Part shown: positions 25,010-33,649 of the stretch, piece by piece
Numbering within the stretch: position 1 is the stretch's first letter
Layout: every line of letters begins with the position of its first letter
DNA from: Collinsella sp.
GTDB taxonomy: Bacteria > Actinomycetota > Coriobacteriia > Coriobacteriales > Coriobacteriaceae
Assembly: GCA_018381235.1 (NCBI GenBank)
Contig: JAGZSF010000004.1
Span: forward strand, 62,001-126,000
Direction of reading: 5' to 3'
DNA: 64,000 nucleotides
Notes under the pieces: model-generated
What the model was told of the DNA's origin: nothing
Database searches by the model: none
The model's input: only the letters and a program-made list of their open reading frames with translations
Made by a program: the position numbers and the translations under genes

Positions 25010-25592
25010 CGGGCTCGACCGTCCAGGTGATCGTCGCAACCTGATCGCCTTCGCCGGTTACGCGGAAGATGTCGCGCGTGACGCGGGCGACGTTTCCGCT
25101 TGTCTTGAGCTTGATTTTGTCCGTGCCGCCGGCAATGCCCTGGTAGCCCATGTCGAAGGCTGCATTCTTGGAAAGATCGAGGCCCGTCCCTTGCGCGGCG
25201 GCGCTGGCGTTCTGGAGCGCGCCGTCGGGGCCGACCTTAAAGTCGATGGAGTTCTGCGCGGTTCCGGCCTTGGCGTCGGCGGCAATGGTCCAGGTGTTCA
25301 TGGCGTCGATCTTCATGTTGGTGACATGGATGCCGTAGGCCGAATGATTGTCGATGGTGGTCGCGTCTTCTGAGGGGCCCTGAAGCGTGCCGTCGGCCTT
25401 GGCGACGAAGGGAATAACCGTCGGAACTTTGAACTCAACGTTGTCGATCTCGGTCCTGACCATTACCTTCGTGGTTCCAACGCGCCCGGCTGCCATAGCT
25501 GGCGTCGGGGCGGCGCCCATTGCGAGCGCGAGCGCGAGCCCTGTGCCCACGACGAGCGCTCTGACTCCGTTCATGTTCCTGGTGATGTCCAT
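24993..25592 (-). CDS. Secreted beta-rich surface protein of unknown function
   Basis: A 199-residue protein with a signal peptide ending near TPAMAAG. The mature part, with short beta-like stretches (TEIDNVEFKVPTVIPFVAK; YGIHVTNMKID; ATITWTVEPG), looks like a single small beta-sandwich. Proteins of this look are common on the surface of Coriobacteriia, but I know of no assigned function. GGAACGACC precedes the ATG. It is translationally coupled to the small LAQTG protein and probably shares the operon with the membrane protein at 25682. Confidence 0.65.
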   Translation of the reverse strand: MDITRNMNGVRALVVGTGLALALAMGAAPTPAMAAGRVGTTKVMVRTEIDNVEFKVPTVIPFVAKADGTLQGPSEDATTIDNHSAYGIHVTNMKIDAMNTWTIAADAKAGTAQNSIDFKVGPDGALQNASAAAQGTGLDLSKNAAFDMGYQGIAGGTDKIKLKTSGNVARVTRDIFRVTGEGDQVATITWTVEPGAHTA

Positions 25593-25681
25593 GGTCGTTC
25601 CTTTCTATTCGCCGCGGGCCGTCCCCGCGATGATTGGACGAATGCTGGTGAATTGCATGCGGTGCCGTGTCGGCCGGAAGG

Positions 25682-26191
25682 CTAGTTCTCGGTTTGCTCA
25701 ACCCGTACCTTGACACGTGTCGGATTGCCGTGGCTGTCGAGGGTCTTTGCATCGAGTGCCTGGATCTCGATGTACGCCTCGCCTTCTTTGATGTCGCCGG
25801 CGGGGCACGTCTCGATTGTCTTGCCGGTCTCGACCACACCGGATTCGTACATGGTCTCGTCGTTTTGGATGACGCGGAATCGCTGGGGAAATTTATTGTC
25901 TTGGACGTTTTGCACGTTGACGCGCAGTTTGCCGTCCTCCTGCAGCTGAGCGACCGGCGCGACCGAAATCGTCATCATGTTGTCGCGGACGATGGCGTCG
26001 AGCTCATCTTGGATTTCCTGGCGCGTTTTGCCCTCGGCCGTCGTAACCGAAGCGCCCGCCTCGGGTACGGGCTGCGACTGCCAAACGTATAGTCCTACGG
26101 CGACAAGGGCACAGACGATGGCCAAGCAGGCAACGATGAGCTTCTTGCGACGACCCAGGCCTGCAAAGTGGGGTGGCTTCTTCGCGCTCAT
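25682..26191 (-). CDS. Single-pass membrane protein of unknown function
   Basis: A 169-residue protein with an N-terminal basic segment (MSAKKPPHFAGLGRRKK), one membrane helix at about 17-36, and an extracytoplasmic part. The exterior part contains ETMYESGVVETGKTIE and a C-P-A-G-D turn, the pattern of a small beta-sandwich accessory domain seen in surface-protein operons. Its ATG overlaps the stop of the 98-residue gene upstream in ATGA fashion, so the two are coupled. Function is unknown; an assembly or anchoring role for the secreted proteins downstream would fit. Confidence 0.65.
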   Translation of the reverse strand: MSAKKPPHFAGLGRRKKLIVACLAIVCALVAVGLYVWQSQPVPEAGASVTTAEGKTRQEIQDELDAIVRDNMMTISVAPVAQLQEDGKLRVNVQNVQDNKFPQRFRVIQNDETMYESGVVETGKTIETCPAGDIKEGEAYIEIQALDAKTLDSHGNPTRVKVRVEQTEN

Positions 26192-26484
26192 GCGGCATCC
26201 TTGGCGGTATAGACGCGCGCAAAGGTGGACGGGTCCGCTCCAAAGAGCATGTGAAGCATCAGACGGCGCGAGTAGACGAGCTCGTCGAAGTCGGGAGGGA
26301 GCTCGATGTCGTGGATATGCGCGATGTGGTGGGCGAGCGCCGAGAACGACTCGGGGTCGCAGATCACATCGGTGGTAACGTGGTAGACCGTCGTATCGGG
26401 GAATGCCTCTTCGTCGAAAGGCAGGAGATGGGGATCGTCGTCGACTTCGATGGCGATGCCGTACTGGGGCCAGTAATATGCCAT
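26188..26484 (-). CDS. 98-residue protein with a nuclease-like YYWPxxxIAIEVD motif
   Basis: A small protein, MAYYWPQYGIAIEVDDDPH at its start. This pattern resembles the beta-hairpin of Vsr/DUF559-type PD-(D/E)XK nucleases (F/Y-x-W-P-x-x-x-x-x-x-E-V-D-G), with E and D in place, but the rest of that fold is too short to be complete. GGGAGGTTCCC precedes the ATG. It is the first gene of the minus-strand surface operon and overlaps the next gene by four bases. It may be a degenerate nuclease fold used for another purpose, or an unrelated protein. Confidence 0.6.
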   Translation of the reverse strand: MAYYWPQYGIAIEVDDDPHLLPFDEEAFPDTTVYHVTTDVICDPESFSALAHHIAHIHDIELPPDFDELVYSRRLMLHMLFGADPSTFARVYTAKDAA

Positions 26485-26829
26485 GGGAACCTCCCTGCTT
26501 CTGGGCCAAAACTTCTATCGGTTTTGGCTGTCGACGCCGACCTTATCAGCCGCTACTTGACCAATTTCTGACCAAATGCTTGACGGATTGGCGTCTCCGC
26601 AGGTAAAAGGCGGCAAAAAATACTCCAACTTTTTTCGAGCGACAATCGCGCGGTCGGCGACGGCGGGGCCATATGTGTCAAAAGCATCGTCTGCCGAGGA
26701 AATCAAGCCGCTCGCCGAATTGCACGAACGTAAAAAACGCCAATTATGGAGACGGTCTCGAACACGTCGACGAAACGATGCGGTAACATCTCCCTGCAAA
26801 CACTGCAGTTAGCTAAAGGGGGAGTTCGC
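26485..26829. other. 345-base intergenic region between divergent operons
   Basis: It holds the divergent start regions of the surface operon (-) and the FAD oxidase operon (+). AAAAAA and TTTTTT flank TACTCCAAC at about 26615-26635, resembling the CAAAAAGTCTACTCACTTAG motif at the window's left edge. A further AT-richer tract runs from about 26720 to 26745 (GTAAAAAACGCCAATTATGG). No convincing gene is seen. The open frame from 26746 is an upstream extension of the oxidase with no ribosome site. Confidence 0.5.
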
Positions 26830-28431
26830 GTGTCTGCAACCATCAAACCCTTCACCGACGAGTTCGAAGAGTATGGCCGCGATGAATCTCGCGCATCGGG
26901 CGAGGCCTCGAGCATCTCGTTTCCGACAACGGAAAACGAGGTCCGTGCCATTTTGGAAAAGCTCCATGCCGAGCGTGTTCCGGTAACGGTTCAGGGCGCC
27001 CGAACCGGCCTTGCCGCCGGCGCCGTGCCCCACGGCGGGCATATCCTCAATACTTCCCGTATGAATCGCTATTTGGGCCTTCGCCGCGATGAACAAGGCC
27101 AATTTCTGCTGCGCGTGGAGCCGGGCGTTGTGCTCTCGGAGCTGCGCAAGCAGCTGAGCAAGAAGGTGCTGCCGACCGCTGGTTGGGACCAGGCATCGCT
27201 TGAGGCCTACGAAGAGTTCCAAGAGGCTCCCGAGCAGTTTTTTCCCACCGATCCCACCGAGGCGTCTGCCTGTCTGGGCGGCATGGCGGCATGTAACGCC
27301 TCCGGTGCCCGCAGCTACGCCTACGGCCCCATGCGCCCACATATCACGGGACTCCACGTCGTGCTGGCTGATGGCGATTTGCTTGAGCTTCGGCGCGGCG
27401 AGGCTTTTGCCCAGGGCCGCCACCTGTCGCTCGTGACGGCAGCGGGCCGTACACTCGAGCTCGATCTTCCCGGCTATACCATGCCCAAGACAAAAAATGC
27501 TTCGGGCTATTTCGTTGCTGACGATATGGATGCCATCGATCTGTTTACCGGTGCGTGTGGCACAATCGGTGTCATCACCGAACTCGAGATTGCCCTGCAG
27601 GTGGCACCCGCGGTCGTTTGGGGCGTGAGCTGCTTCTTCGACAGCGAAGACAAGGCCGTGTCCTTCACCGATTCTGTGCGTCCCGTCCTGTCCCATGCGG
27701 CTGCCATCGAGTACTTCGATGCTGGCGCCCTGGATATTCTACGTCGCCAGCGCGAGCAGTCGACGGCGTTTGCCTCGCTGCCTGCGCTCGACAAAGACGC
27801 CAAGGTCTGTGTCTACGTGGAGCTCGACTGCGACGACGAAGCCCAGGCGACTGAGAAGCTGTATCACTTGGGGTGGGTACTGGAGCTTGCGGGCGGCAGT
27901 GACGATGCGACATGGGTCGCGCGCACCGAGGTCGATCGCGAGTGTCAGCGATTCTTCCGCCATGCGGTGCCCGAGAGCGTCAACATGCTCATCGACGAGC
28001 GCCGCCGCACGGATCCCACCATCACCAAACTGGGTTCGGACATGTCGGTGCCCAATGCACGCCTTGCCGATGTCGTGGTCCTCTATCGCCGCACACTGGC
28101 CGAAAGCGGGCTTGAATCTGCTGCCTGGGGGCACATCGGTAACAACCATCTGCATGTGAACATCCTGCCGCGCGATGCGCAGGACTACCGTCGCGGTGGC
28201 GAGCTGTTTGCCCAGTGGGCTGCGGAGGTAACGGCTATGGGCGGTGCCGTTTCTGCCGAGCACGGCGTCGGCAAGATCAAGGCGGGCTTCTTAGAGACGA
28301 TGTACGGTCACGAGGCCATGGTCGAGTCGGCGCGGCTCAAGCTCCAGCTCGATCCCGACGGGCAGCTGGGTCGCGGCAACCTGTTTTCGGAGAAGCTCTT
28401 GGATGAGCTTGTCCAGAAAGGGGGCGCGTGA
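26830..28431 (+). CDS. FAD-binding oxidase, lactate-dehydrogenase (LctD/GlcD) type
   Basis: A 533-residue FAD-linked 2-hydroxyacid dehydrogenase. The N-terminal half is the FAD_binding_4 domain (VPVTVQGARTGLAAGAVP; then PTDPTEASACLGGMAAC). The C-terminal half is the FAD-oxidase_C domain, with GHIGNNHLHVN and AEHGVGKIK carrying the His residues expected near the substrate. The GTG at 26830 is chosen since AAAGGGGGAGTTCGC lies before it. It is directly followed by etfB and etfA, the order seen for electron-confurcating lactate dehydrogenases of acetogens. It probably oxidises lactate or a similar acid, passing electrons to EtfAB. The substrate is inferred. Confidence 0.85.
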   Translation: MSATIKPFTDEFEEYGRDESRASGEASSISFPTTENEVRAILEKLHAERVPVTVQGARTGLAAGAVPHGGHILNTSRMNRYLGLRRDEQGQFLLRVEPGVVLSELRKQLSKKVLPTAGWDQASLEAYEEFQEAPEQFFPTDPTEASACLGGMAACNASGARSYAYGPMRPHITGLHVVLADGDLLELRRGEAFAQGRHLSLVTAAGRTLELDLPGYTMPKTKNASGYFVADDMDAIDLFTGACGTIGVITELEIALQVAPAVVWGVSCFFDSEDKAVSFTDSVRPVLSHAAAIEYFDAGALDILRRQREQSTAFASLPALDKDAKVCVYVELDCDDEAQATEKLYHLGWVLELAGGSDDATWVARTEVDRECQRFFRHAVPESVNMLIDERRRTDPTITKLGSDMSVPNARLADVVVLYRRTLAESGLESAAWGHIGNNHLHVNILPRDAQDYRRGGELFAQWAAEVTAMGGAVSAEHGVGKIKAGFLETMYGHEAMVESARLKLQLDPDGQLGRGNLFSEKLLDELVQKGGA

Positions 28432-29249
28432 AGATGAGCGATTTCCATATGGTGGTGTGCGTCAAGGCCGTGCCGGGCAGCACCGAGGTCAAGATGGACC
28501 CCAAGACCAATACCATCGTGCGCGATGGCAAGCAGGCGGTCATTAATCCCTTTGATGCGAGCGCTTTGGAATGCGCGCTGGCGCTGAAGGACGACTTTAT
28601 CGGCTTTGGCATGGACGTGCGCGTAACGGTGGTGTCGATGGGCATCCCCGCGACCGAGTCGCTGCTGCGCGACTGCATCGCTCGAGGCGCCGACGATGCG
28701 CTGCTGCTGACCGATCGCGCCTTTGCAGGTGCCGATACCCTGGCAACCACCTATGCCCTCAAGTGCGGCATCGAGGCGCTCGACGAGGACTTCGACCTGC
28801 TCATCTGCGGCAAGATGGCGGTGGATGGCGATACGGCCCAGATTGGTCCCGAGCTTGCCGGTGCCTTTGATATTCCCTGCGTGACCGACGTGAGCTGCGT
28901 GCAGAGCGCGGGCTTTACGACCTGTGGCTCGCTGGCGCTCGTTCACGGATGCGATGCCGGCGAGGAGACGGTGTACCTTGAGATGCCGTGCGCGATGACG
29001 ACTGCCAAGGAGATTGGCCAGTTGCGTATGCCGAGTATTGCCGGTATTCGCGCGGCGGAGGAGGCGGACGTGCGCGTGGTCAGTGCCGCCGACGTGAACG
29101 CCGACCCCGCGCGTTGTGGTCTTGCCGGGTCGCCGACACAGGTCGTGCGCTCGTTTGTGCCCGACCGTGACCAAACGTGCGAGGCCGTTGAGGGGACGGC
29201 GTCCGAGCAGGCGGCAAAGCTTGCCAAGATTATCGAGGGGATGGCATAG
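28428..29249 (+). CDS. etfB: Electron transfer flavoprotein beta subunit
   Basis: A 273-residue EtfB. VVCVKAVPGSTEVKMDPKT near the start and CGKMAVDGDTAQIGPELA near 126-143 are the conserved family segments. In EtfB the latter binds the AMP or bifurcating FAD. Either the GTG at 28428, which overlaps the oxidase stop, or the ATG at 28434 could be the start; GGGGG lies 5 and 11 bases before them. It partners with EtfA encoded immediately after. The bifurcating type is suggested by the neighbouring ferredoxin-bearing EtfA. Confidence 0.92.
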   Translation: MKMSDFHMVVCVKAVPGSTEVKMDPKTNTIVRDGKQAVINPFDASALECALALKDDFIGFGMDVRVTVVSMGIPATESLLRDCIARGADDALLLTDRAFAGADTLATTYALKCGIEALDEDFDLLICGKMAVDGDTAQIGPELAGAFDIPCVTDVSCVQSAGFTTCGSLALVHGCDAGEETVYLEMPCAMTTAKEIGQLRMPSIAGIRAAEEADVRVVSAADVNADPARCGLAGSPTQVVRSFVPDRDQTCEAVEGTASEQAAKLAKIIEGMA

Positions 29250-30455
29250 ATGAGCGGACTGATTATCGATAGCGAAGCCTGTATCGGCTGCGGTCGCTGC
29301 GTTCGCGCCTGTGCCTCGGGCGGCATCGTAGTGGAAGGCGAGCGACCCAACCGATGCGCCCGCGTAACTGACGGCTGCATCCTATGCGGTGGGTGCGTCG
29401 ACGCCTGCCCCGTCAATGCTATCTCGATCGAGCGTGACGAGGCCGCTGGTGCGGTGGACCTTGATGCATATCGAGACATTTGGGTCTTCGTGCAGACTGA
29501 CGAGCACGATGCCGTGGCTCCCGTGGCCTACGAGCTCATGGGCAAGGGGCGCGAGCTTGCCGATGCTCGCGGCTGCCGTCTGGTGGCACTGGTCGGCATG
29601 AGCCCCGAGGGCTCGCTCGGGGACCTGGAGCATCTGGTTTGCGCGGGCGCCGACGAAGTCCTGGCCTGTCGCGACGAGCGCCTGCGCCAAAACGATGCGG
29701 AGGTCTACGCCCGCTTGATCTGCGATTTGGCAGCCGAACGCAAACCCGAGGCCATCCTATATGGTGCAACCGCTTTTGGTCGCGAACTGGCACCCGGCGT
29801 TGCCGTGCGTTCGCAGACGGGTCTTACGGCCGACTGCACCGTGCTTTCGATGGATGCGGAGTCGGGCCTACTGCAGCAGACGCGCCCGGCGTTTGGCGGC
29901 AACTTGATGGCCACCATTATCTGCCCCAATCATCGTCCCCAGATGGCAACGGTGCGTCCCGGCATCTTTGGAGCGCCCGAGTTTGATTACGGCCGCTCTG
30001 GCACGATTACCCAGGTATCGCTGGCGGATGATGTTAAGGCCCGCGTCAATATCTCGATTCCAGCCGAGGAGTGGGGGCAGCAGGCATCAATTGCCGATGC
30101 CGAGCGCCTGGTCGTGGTGGGCCGCGGCATTGGCTCCAAGAAGAATCTGCCTCTGATGCGAAAGCTCGCCGATGCGCTGGGTGCCGAGCTTGGTTGCACG
30201 CGTCCCGTCGTGGAGGCGGGTTGGCTGGAGTACCGCCACCAGATTGGCCAGACCGGCGTGTCGGTTTCGCCTAAGCTCCTCGTGAGCATCGGCGTTTCGG
30301 GTGCTATCCAGCACCTAGCCGGCATCGGCGGCGCGGAGTGCATCATCGCCGTCAACGAGGACCCGGATGCTCCCATCTTTGGCGCTGCGCAGTACAAAGT
30401 TGTCGGCGACGCCGTCGAAGTCGTCGAGGAGCTCCTGGCCCAGCTCGAGCGCTAG
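29250..30455 (+). CDS. etfA: Electron transfer flavoprotein alpha subunit with N-terminal ferredoxin domain
   Basis: A 401-residue EtfA. Residues 1-60 are a 2[4Fe-4S] ferredoxin domain (CIGCGRCVRAC and CILCGGCVDAC), followed by the N-terminal Rossmann-like part and the FAD-binding C-terminus with GQTGVSVSPKLLVSIGVSG and IQHLAGIGGAE. Ferredoxin-fused EtfA occurs with LctD in Acetobacterium woodii. The start directly follows the etfB stop. At the 3' end, its stop overlaps the stop of the convergent HD gene by four bases, with no visible terminator between them. Confidence 0.93.
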   Translation: MSGLIIDSEACIGCGRCVRACASGGIVVEGERPNRCARVTDGCILCGGCVDACPVNAISIERDEAAGAVDLDAYRDIWVFVQTDEHDAVAPVAYELMGKGRELADARGCRLVALVGMSPEGSLGDLEHLVCAGADEVLACRDERLRQNDAEVYARLICDLAAERKPEAILYGATAFGRELAPGVAVRSQTGLTADCTVLSMDAESGLLQQTRPAFGGNLMATIICPNHRPQMATVRPGIFGAPEFDYGRSGTITQVSLADDVKARVNISIPAEEWGQQASIADAERLVVVGRGIGSKKNLPLMRKLADALGAELGCTRPVVEAGWLEYRHQIGQTGVSVSPKLLVSIGVSGAIQHLAGIGGAECIIAVNEDPDAPIFGAAQYKVVGDAVEVVEELLAQLER

Positions 30456-31264
30456 GCGCGCGCCAGCCAGTCGCGCATCTCGTCCTTTAGGCGGCTCCAG
30501 GTTGCCTGCGTGGCGGGGTCGGTAAAGGGCCGCGTAATGCCAAAGGGCGCGTCGAGCAGGCGGTGGATATCGCCCTGTTCGCGCGCCAGCGCGCGGCTTG
30601 CTGGATAGACGAGCTCAAACATAAAGCAGATAAGCCCCACCAAGAAGTCGGCGGGCTCATCGCGCTCATCGCGCGTGACGCAGCGGTGCTCGTCAAAGGC
30701 GGCAAGTGTCGGCGACGAGAAACGGCTGCCGAGAAACGTCTTCTCGTCCACCTTGAGGATAGTGTCGACGGTGCTGTCGGCGATGGTGCGCATAATGTCG
30801 ATCTTGTCACCATCGCGCACGATATCGCAGAAGCACCGTGTACGCTCGTCGAGTTGTGCCGGCAGGCGAAAGTCGCTGTGATAGGCGATGCTCGCTCGGA
30901 TGAGCTCGTCATGCGCACCGGTTTCGATAAAGTCACGGATGTTTGTCGTGGCGGGTGCATCGGCGGGATTCTCGCCAAAGAGGACCTCGATGCCCAGCGC
31001 CGCATGGCTCATGCTCTCGGCGTCCTTAAAGGTGTCCCAGCGTCGCAGCTGCTCAAAGCGGCCCATATCGTGTAGCAGGCCGCAAAGCCATGCCAGGTCA
31101 ATATCTTCTGACGACCAGCCCTGCTCGCGCGCTACGGCATCGCATGCCTCGGCCACGTGGTACGTATGCTCGATTTTGAGCGCGATGCGTGGGTTGGTGG
31201 CGTCGTAGGCATCGGTGTAGCTTTTGAAGGCCGCGCGCGCCCGGTCTCGATCGATAGCTGTCAT
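30452..31264 (-). CDS. HD-domain phosphohydrolase
   Basis: A 270-residue HD-superfamily protein. The metal-binding pattern is present: H33/H36 region in KIEHTYHVAEAC, the HD pair in CGLLHDMGRFEQL, then IAYHSDFRL and a later Asp in VRDGDKIDIMR. Such proteins usually hydrolyse nucleotides or phosphates; the specific substrate is unknown. It is encoded opposite to etfA, with overlapping ends. The start at the ATG 31264 has GGAAGTCATT before it (GAAG). It seems to be a single-gene unit. Confidence 0.85.
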   Translation of the reverse strand: MTAIDRDRARAAFKSYTDAYDATNPRIALKIEHTYHVAEACDAVAREQGWSSEDIDLAWLCGLLHDMGRFEQLRRWDTFKDAESMSHAALGIEVLFGENPADAPATTNIRDFIETGAHDELIRASIAYHSDFRLPAQLDERTRCFCDIVRDGDKIDIMRTIADSTVDTILKVDEKTFLGSRFSSPTLAAFDEHRCVTRDERDEPADFLVGLICFMFELVYPASRALAREQGDIHRLLDAPFGITRPFTDPATQATWSRLKDEMRDWLARA

Positions 31265-31390
31265 AATGACTTCCTAAAAAGTTGTGTCTTTCGATCCGGT
31301 GGCAATTGTAGGTGAACTCGGTTGCTGTCGGATGATGATTCTGCCGTATCGCTACATGCGGCTCGGAGACCTTGTCAGGATGAGAAGCGT

Positions 31391-32083
31391 ATGGTGCTCA
31401 AAATCGTTAGAACCGTCTGGCCGGTGATGCTTACCTATGTTGCAATAGGCGCGCCGTGCGGAATGATCATGGGGCAGACGGGAATGGAGCCCTGGATGGT
31501 CTTTGCCCTGAGCAGCACGTTTGTGACGGGCAGCGGCCAGTTTATGATCTGCAATCTTTGGCTGGCGGGCGTACCGGCACCTTCGATTATCGCGAGCGTT
31601 GCCGCCATCTCCTCGCGTTTTGCGCTTTACTCGGCATCGATCGCACCGCATCTGAGGGGTGCCTCGAAGCGTCAGACGCTGGCTGTTGCCGCGACACTTA
31701 CCGAGGAGGCGTATGGCATCTCGCTTGCCAAGTTGGTTGAAGGGGAGGATTGGGGCCCGCGCGAGTCCTTTGTGCTCAACGTGATCCTCATCGCAACATG
31801 GGGCGTTTCGTGTACGATGGGCGCCATCGTCGGCGCCGTTGTCGATGTTCCCACCGCCATTGCAGCCTTTGTCTGCACCTCGCTCTTTATCTGCCTGCTC
31901 TTTTCGCAGCGGCTGTCGCGCGGTAACGTTGTCGCGGCGGTTTCGGGCGCGGTGTCCGTCGCCGTATGCAAGTTCTTGGGCCTCGCGAATATTGCCGTGC
32001 CGGCAAGCGTCGTGGTCGGCATTGCCATTGCGCTGGCGTGCGATGCTGTATTTGACGGAAGAGGTGCCCGCGATGCCCGCTAA
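31391..32083 (+). CDS. azlC: AzlC-family branched-chain amino acid exporter, large subunit
   Basis: A 230-residue membrane protein of the AzlC family. Family markers are GSGQFMICNLWLAGV and the SSRFALYSASIAPHLRG segment. Several membrane helices are visible. AzlC with AzlD exports branched-chain amino acids or their analogues. The frame is open from 31322, but the ATG at 31391 begins with the hydrophobic helix and follows AGGATGAGAAG. It overlaps azlD by 11 bases. Confidence 0.85.
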   Translation: MVLKIVRTVWPVMLTYVAIGAPCGMIMGQTGMEPWMVFALSSTFVTGSGQFMICNLWLAGVPAPSIIASVAAISSRFALYSASIAPHLRGASKRQTLAVAATLTEEAYGISLAKLVEGEDWGPRESFVLNVILIATWGVSCTMGAIVGAVVDVPTAIAAFVCTSLFICLLFSQRLSRGNVVAAVSGAVSVAVCKFLGLANIAVPASVVVGIAIALACDAVFDGRGARDAR

Positions 32084-32396
32084 CGAGTTCTTGGTTCTGT
32101 GGCTGTCGTCGTGGGCTGCTATCGCGTTCTTTCGCATCGCGCCGGCGTTCGCCTTGCGCGGGCGGACCCTGTCGCCCCGCATTACCGAGGCCCTGGGCTA
32201 TATCCCGCCCGCTGCCTTTGCCGCGCTGGTCGCCAACGACTTGGTGAACCCCGGCGCGTTCGACGCGGGACTCTGGCCTGCCTTGGTTCCCTGGATTGCG
32301 GCCACCGGCGTCGTGGCGGTGGCAATCAAGACAAAGTCGATGTTGTGGTGCTGCGTTTCGGGCATCGTGTTCTATATCGTTTTGAGCCTCGTATAG
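32073..32396 (+). CDS. azlD: AzlD-family small subunit
   Basis: A 107-residue membrane protein beginning MPANEFLVLWLSSWAAIAFF. Four hydrophobic segments and the sequence ITEALGYIPPAAFAALV match AzlD, the small partner of AzlC. The start lies inside the azlC reading frame, an overlap of 11 bases that is usual for this pair. GAAGAGGTGCCCGCG is before the ATG. Confidence 0.85.
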   Translation: MPANEFLVLWLSSWAAIAFFRIAPAFALRGRTLSPRITEALGYIPPAAFAALVANDLVNPGAFDAGLWPALVPWIAATGVVAVAIKTKSMLWCCVSGIVFYIVLSLV

Positions 32397-32537
32397 GAGC
32401 AGGACGCGTTATCGTCCCAGCTTAACGAATCGAATTTCTCACCGAGGCGGTCTGCTTCTTCTGGTACCATGGTCAAACTTTACTGTAGCAAAGCGTGACG
32501 TGGGCTTTTGTTCTGCGTCAGCGGAAATGGGGGTTTC

Positions 32538-33560
32538 ATGGCACAGGAAGCGACCGCCAACGAGCAAAAGAAATTCAAGGTCCCGCGTATCCCGGGCGAC
32601 ATCATGATCTATCCGATGATCGTCGGCCTTTTGCTCAATACCTTCTGCCCGCAGGTCTTTGAGGTCGGCGGCTTCTTTACGGCTGCCTGCCGCGGCGGCT
32701 CCAACACCATCGTTGCCGCGATCTTGCTGTTCGTGGGCGCCGGCATCAGCTTTAAGTCCACGCCGGGCGCCATCAAGACCGGCATCGTCGTGCTGATTCC
32801 TAAGCTTGTAGTGGCAGCCGCGCTGGGTCTGGGCGTCGCGTACTTCTTTAACGATAACTTTTTAGGCCTGAGCTCGGTTTCCATCATCGGCGGCATTACG
32901 TTTTGCAACATGGCGCTCTATACGGGCATCATGGGCGAGTTCGGCGATGAGTCCGAGCAGGGCGCTGTCGGTATCCTGTTCTTTACGGCCGGCCCCGCCG
33001 TCACGATGATCATCCTTGGTGTTTCGGGTCTCGCCAACATCCCCGTCGGCACCATCATCGGATCCATCCTGCCGCTTGTTATCGGCATGGTCCTGGGCAA
33101 CTTGTTCCCGTTTATCAAGAACCTGCTGGTTCCCGGCGCCAATCCCGCGATCGCTGTAATTGGTTTTCAGCTCGGTGCGTCCATGAGCCTTTCGAGCTTC
33201 ATCGCCGGTGGCATTTCGGGCATCCTGCTGGGCCTCATCACGCTCTTTATCGTCGGTCCCATTACCTTTGCCTTCGAGCGCCTGTGTGGCGGCAATGGTA
33301 AGGCGGCTGTGGCATGTTCCACCATTGCCGGCACGGCCATGACCACGCCGGTCGCCCTCGCCGAGGTCGCTCCGCGCTATGCCGAGCTTGCGCCCACCGC
33401 GTATGCGCAGATCGCCACTGCCGTCATCATCACGGCAATCATGGCCCCGATTCTGACCGGCTGGGTCGATAAGAAGTTCTGCCAGAGCAAGGAAGACCTG
33501 TCGCCTGCCGGTGTCGAGGCCATCGAAGAGGCTGTCGCGACCGACATCGATGGCGAGTAG
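32538..33560 (+). CDS. kdgT: 2-keto-3-deoxygluconate permease-type transporter
   Basis: A 340-residue membrane protein of the KdgT family, which imports 2-keto-3-deoxygluconate with protons. The IPGDIMIYPMIVGLLLNTF opening, GAGISFKSTPGAIKTG, and the central SSVSIIGGITFCNMALYTG segments are characteristic. Nine to ten hydrophobic helices are visible. The ATG at 32538 follows AAATGGGGGTTTC. No kdgK, kdgA or other pectin-degrading gene is nearby, so the true substrate may differ. A strong terminator follows. Confidence 0.85.
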   Translation: MAQEATANEQKKFKVPRIPGDIMIYPMIVGLLLNTFCPQVFEVGGFFTAACRGGSNTIVAAILLFVGAGISFKSTPGAIKTGIVVLIPKLVVAAALGLGVAYFFNDNFLGLSSVSIIGGITFCNMALYTGIMGEFGDESEQGAVGILFFTAGPAVTMIILGVSGLANIPVGTIIGSILPLVIGMVLGNLFPFIKNLLVPGANPAIAVIGFQLGASMSLSSFIAGGISGILLGLITLFIVGPITFAFERLCGGNGKAAVACSTIAGTAMTTPVALAEVAPRYAELAPTAYAQIATAVIITAIMAPILTGWVDKKFCQSKEDLSPAGVEAIEEAVATDIDGE

Positions 33561-33605
33561 CAATCGATACCCATCAATGATTCCGGCATGCAACTCGCGC
33601 CGTTT

Positions 33606-33649
33606 GAGCGCCCGAACGAGAGCTGTCTTGCAGTGACGTTCGGGCGCTC
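33606..33649 (+). terminator. Terminator after the KdgT-type gene
   Basis: GAGCGCCCGAACG (33606-33618) pairs perfectly with CGTTCGGGCGCTC (33637-33649). The tail is TGCTATTATT, only moderately U-rich. Confidence 0.7.
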
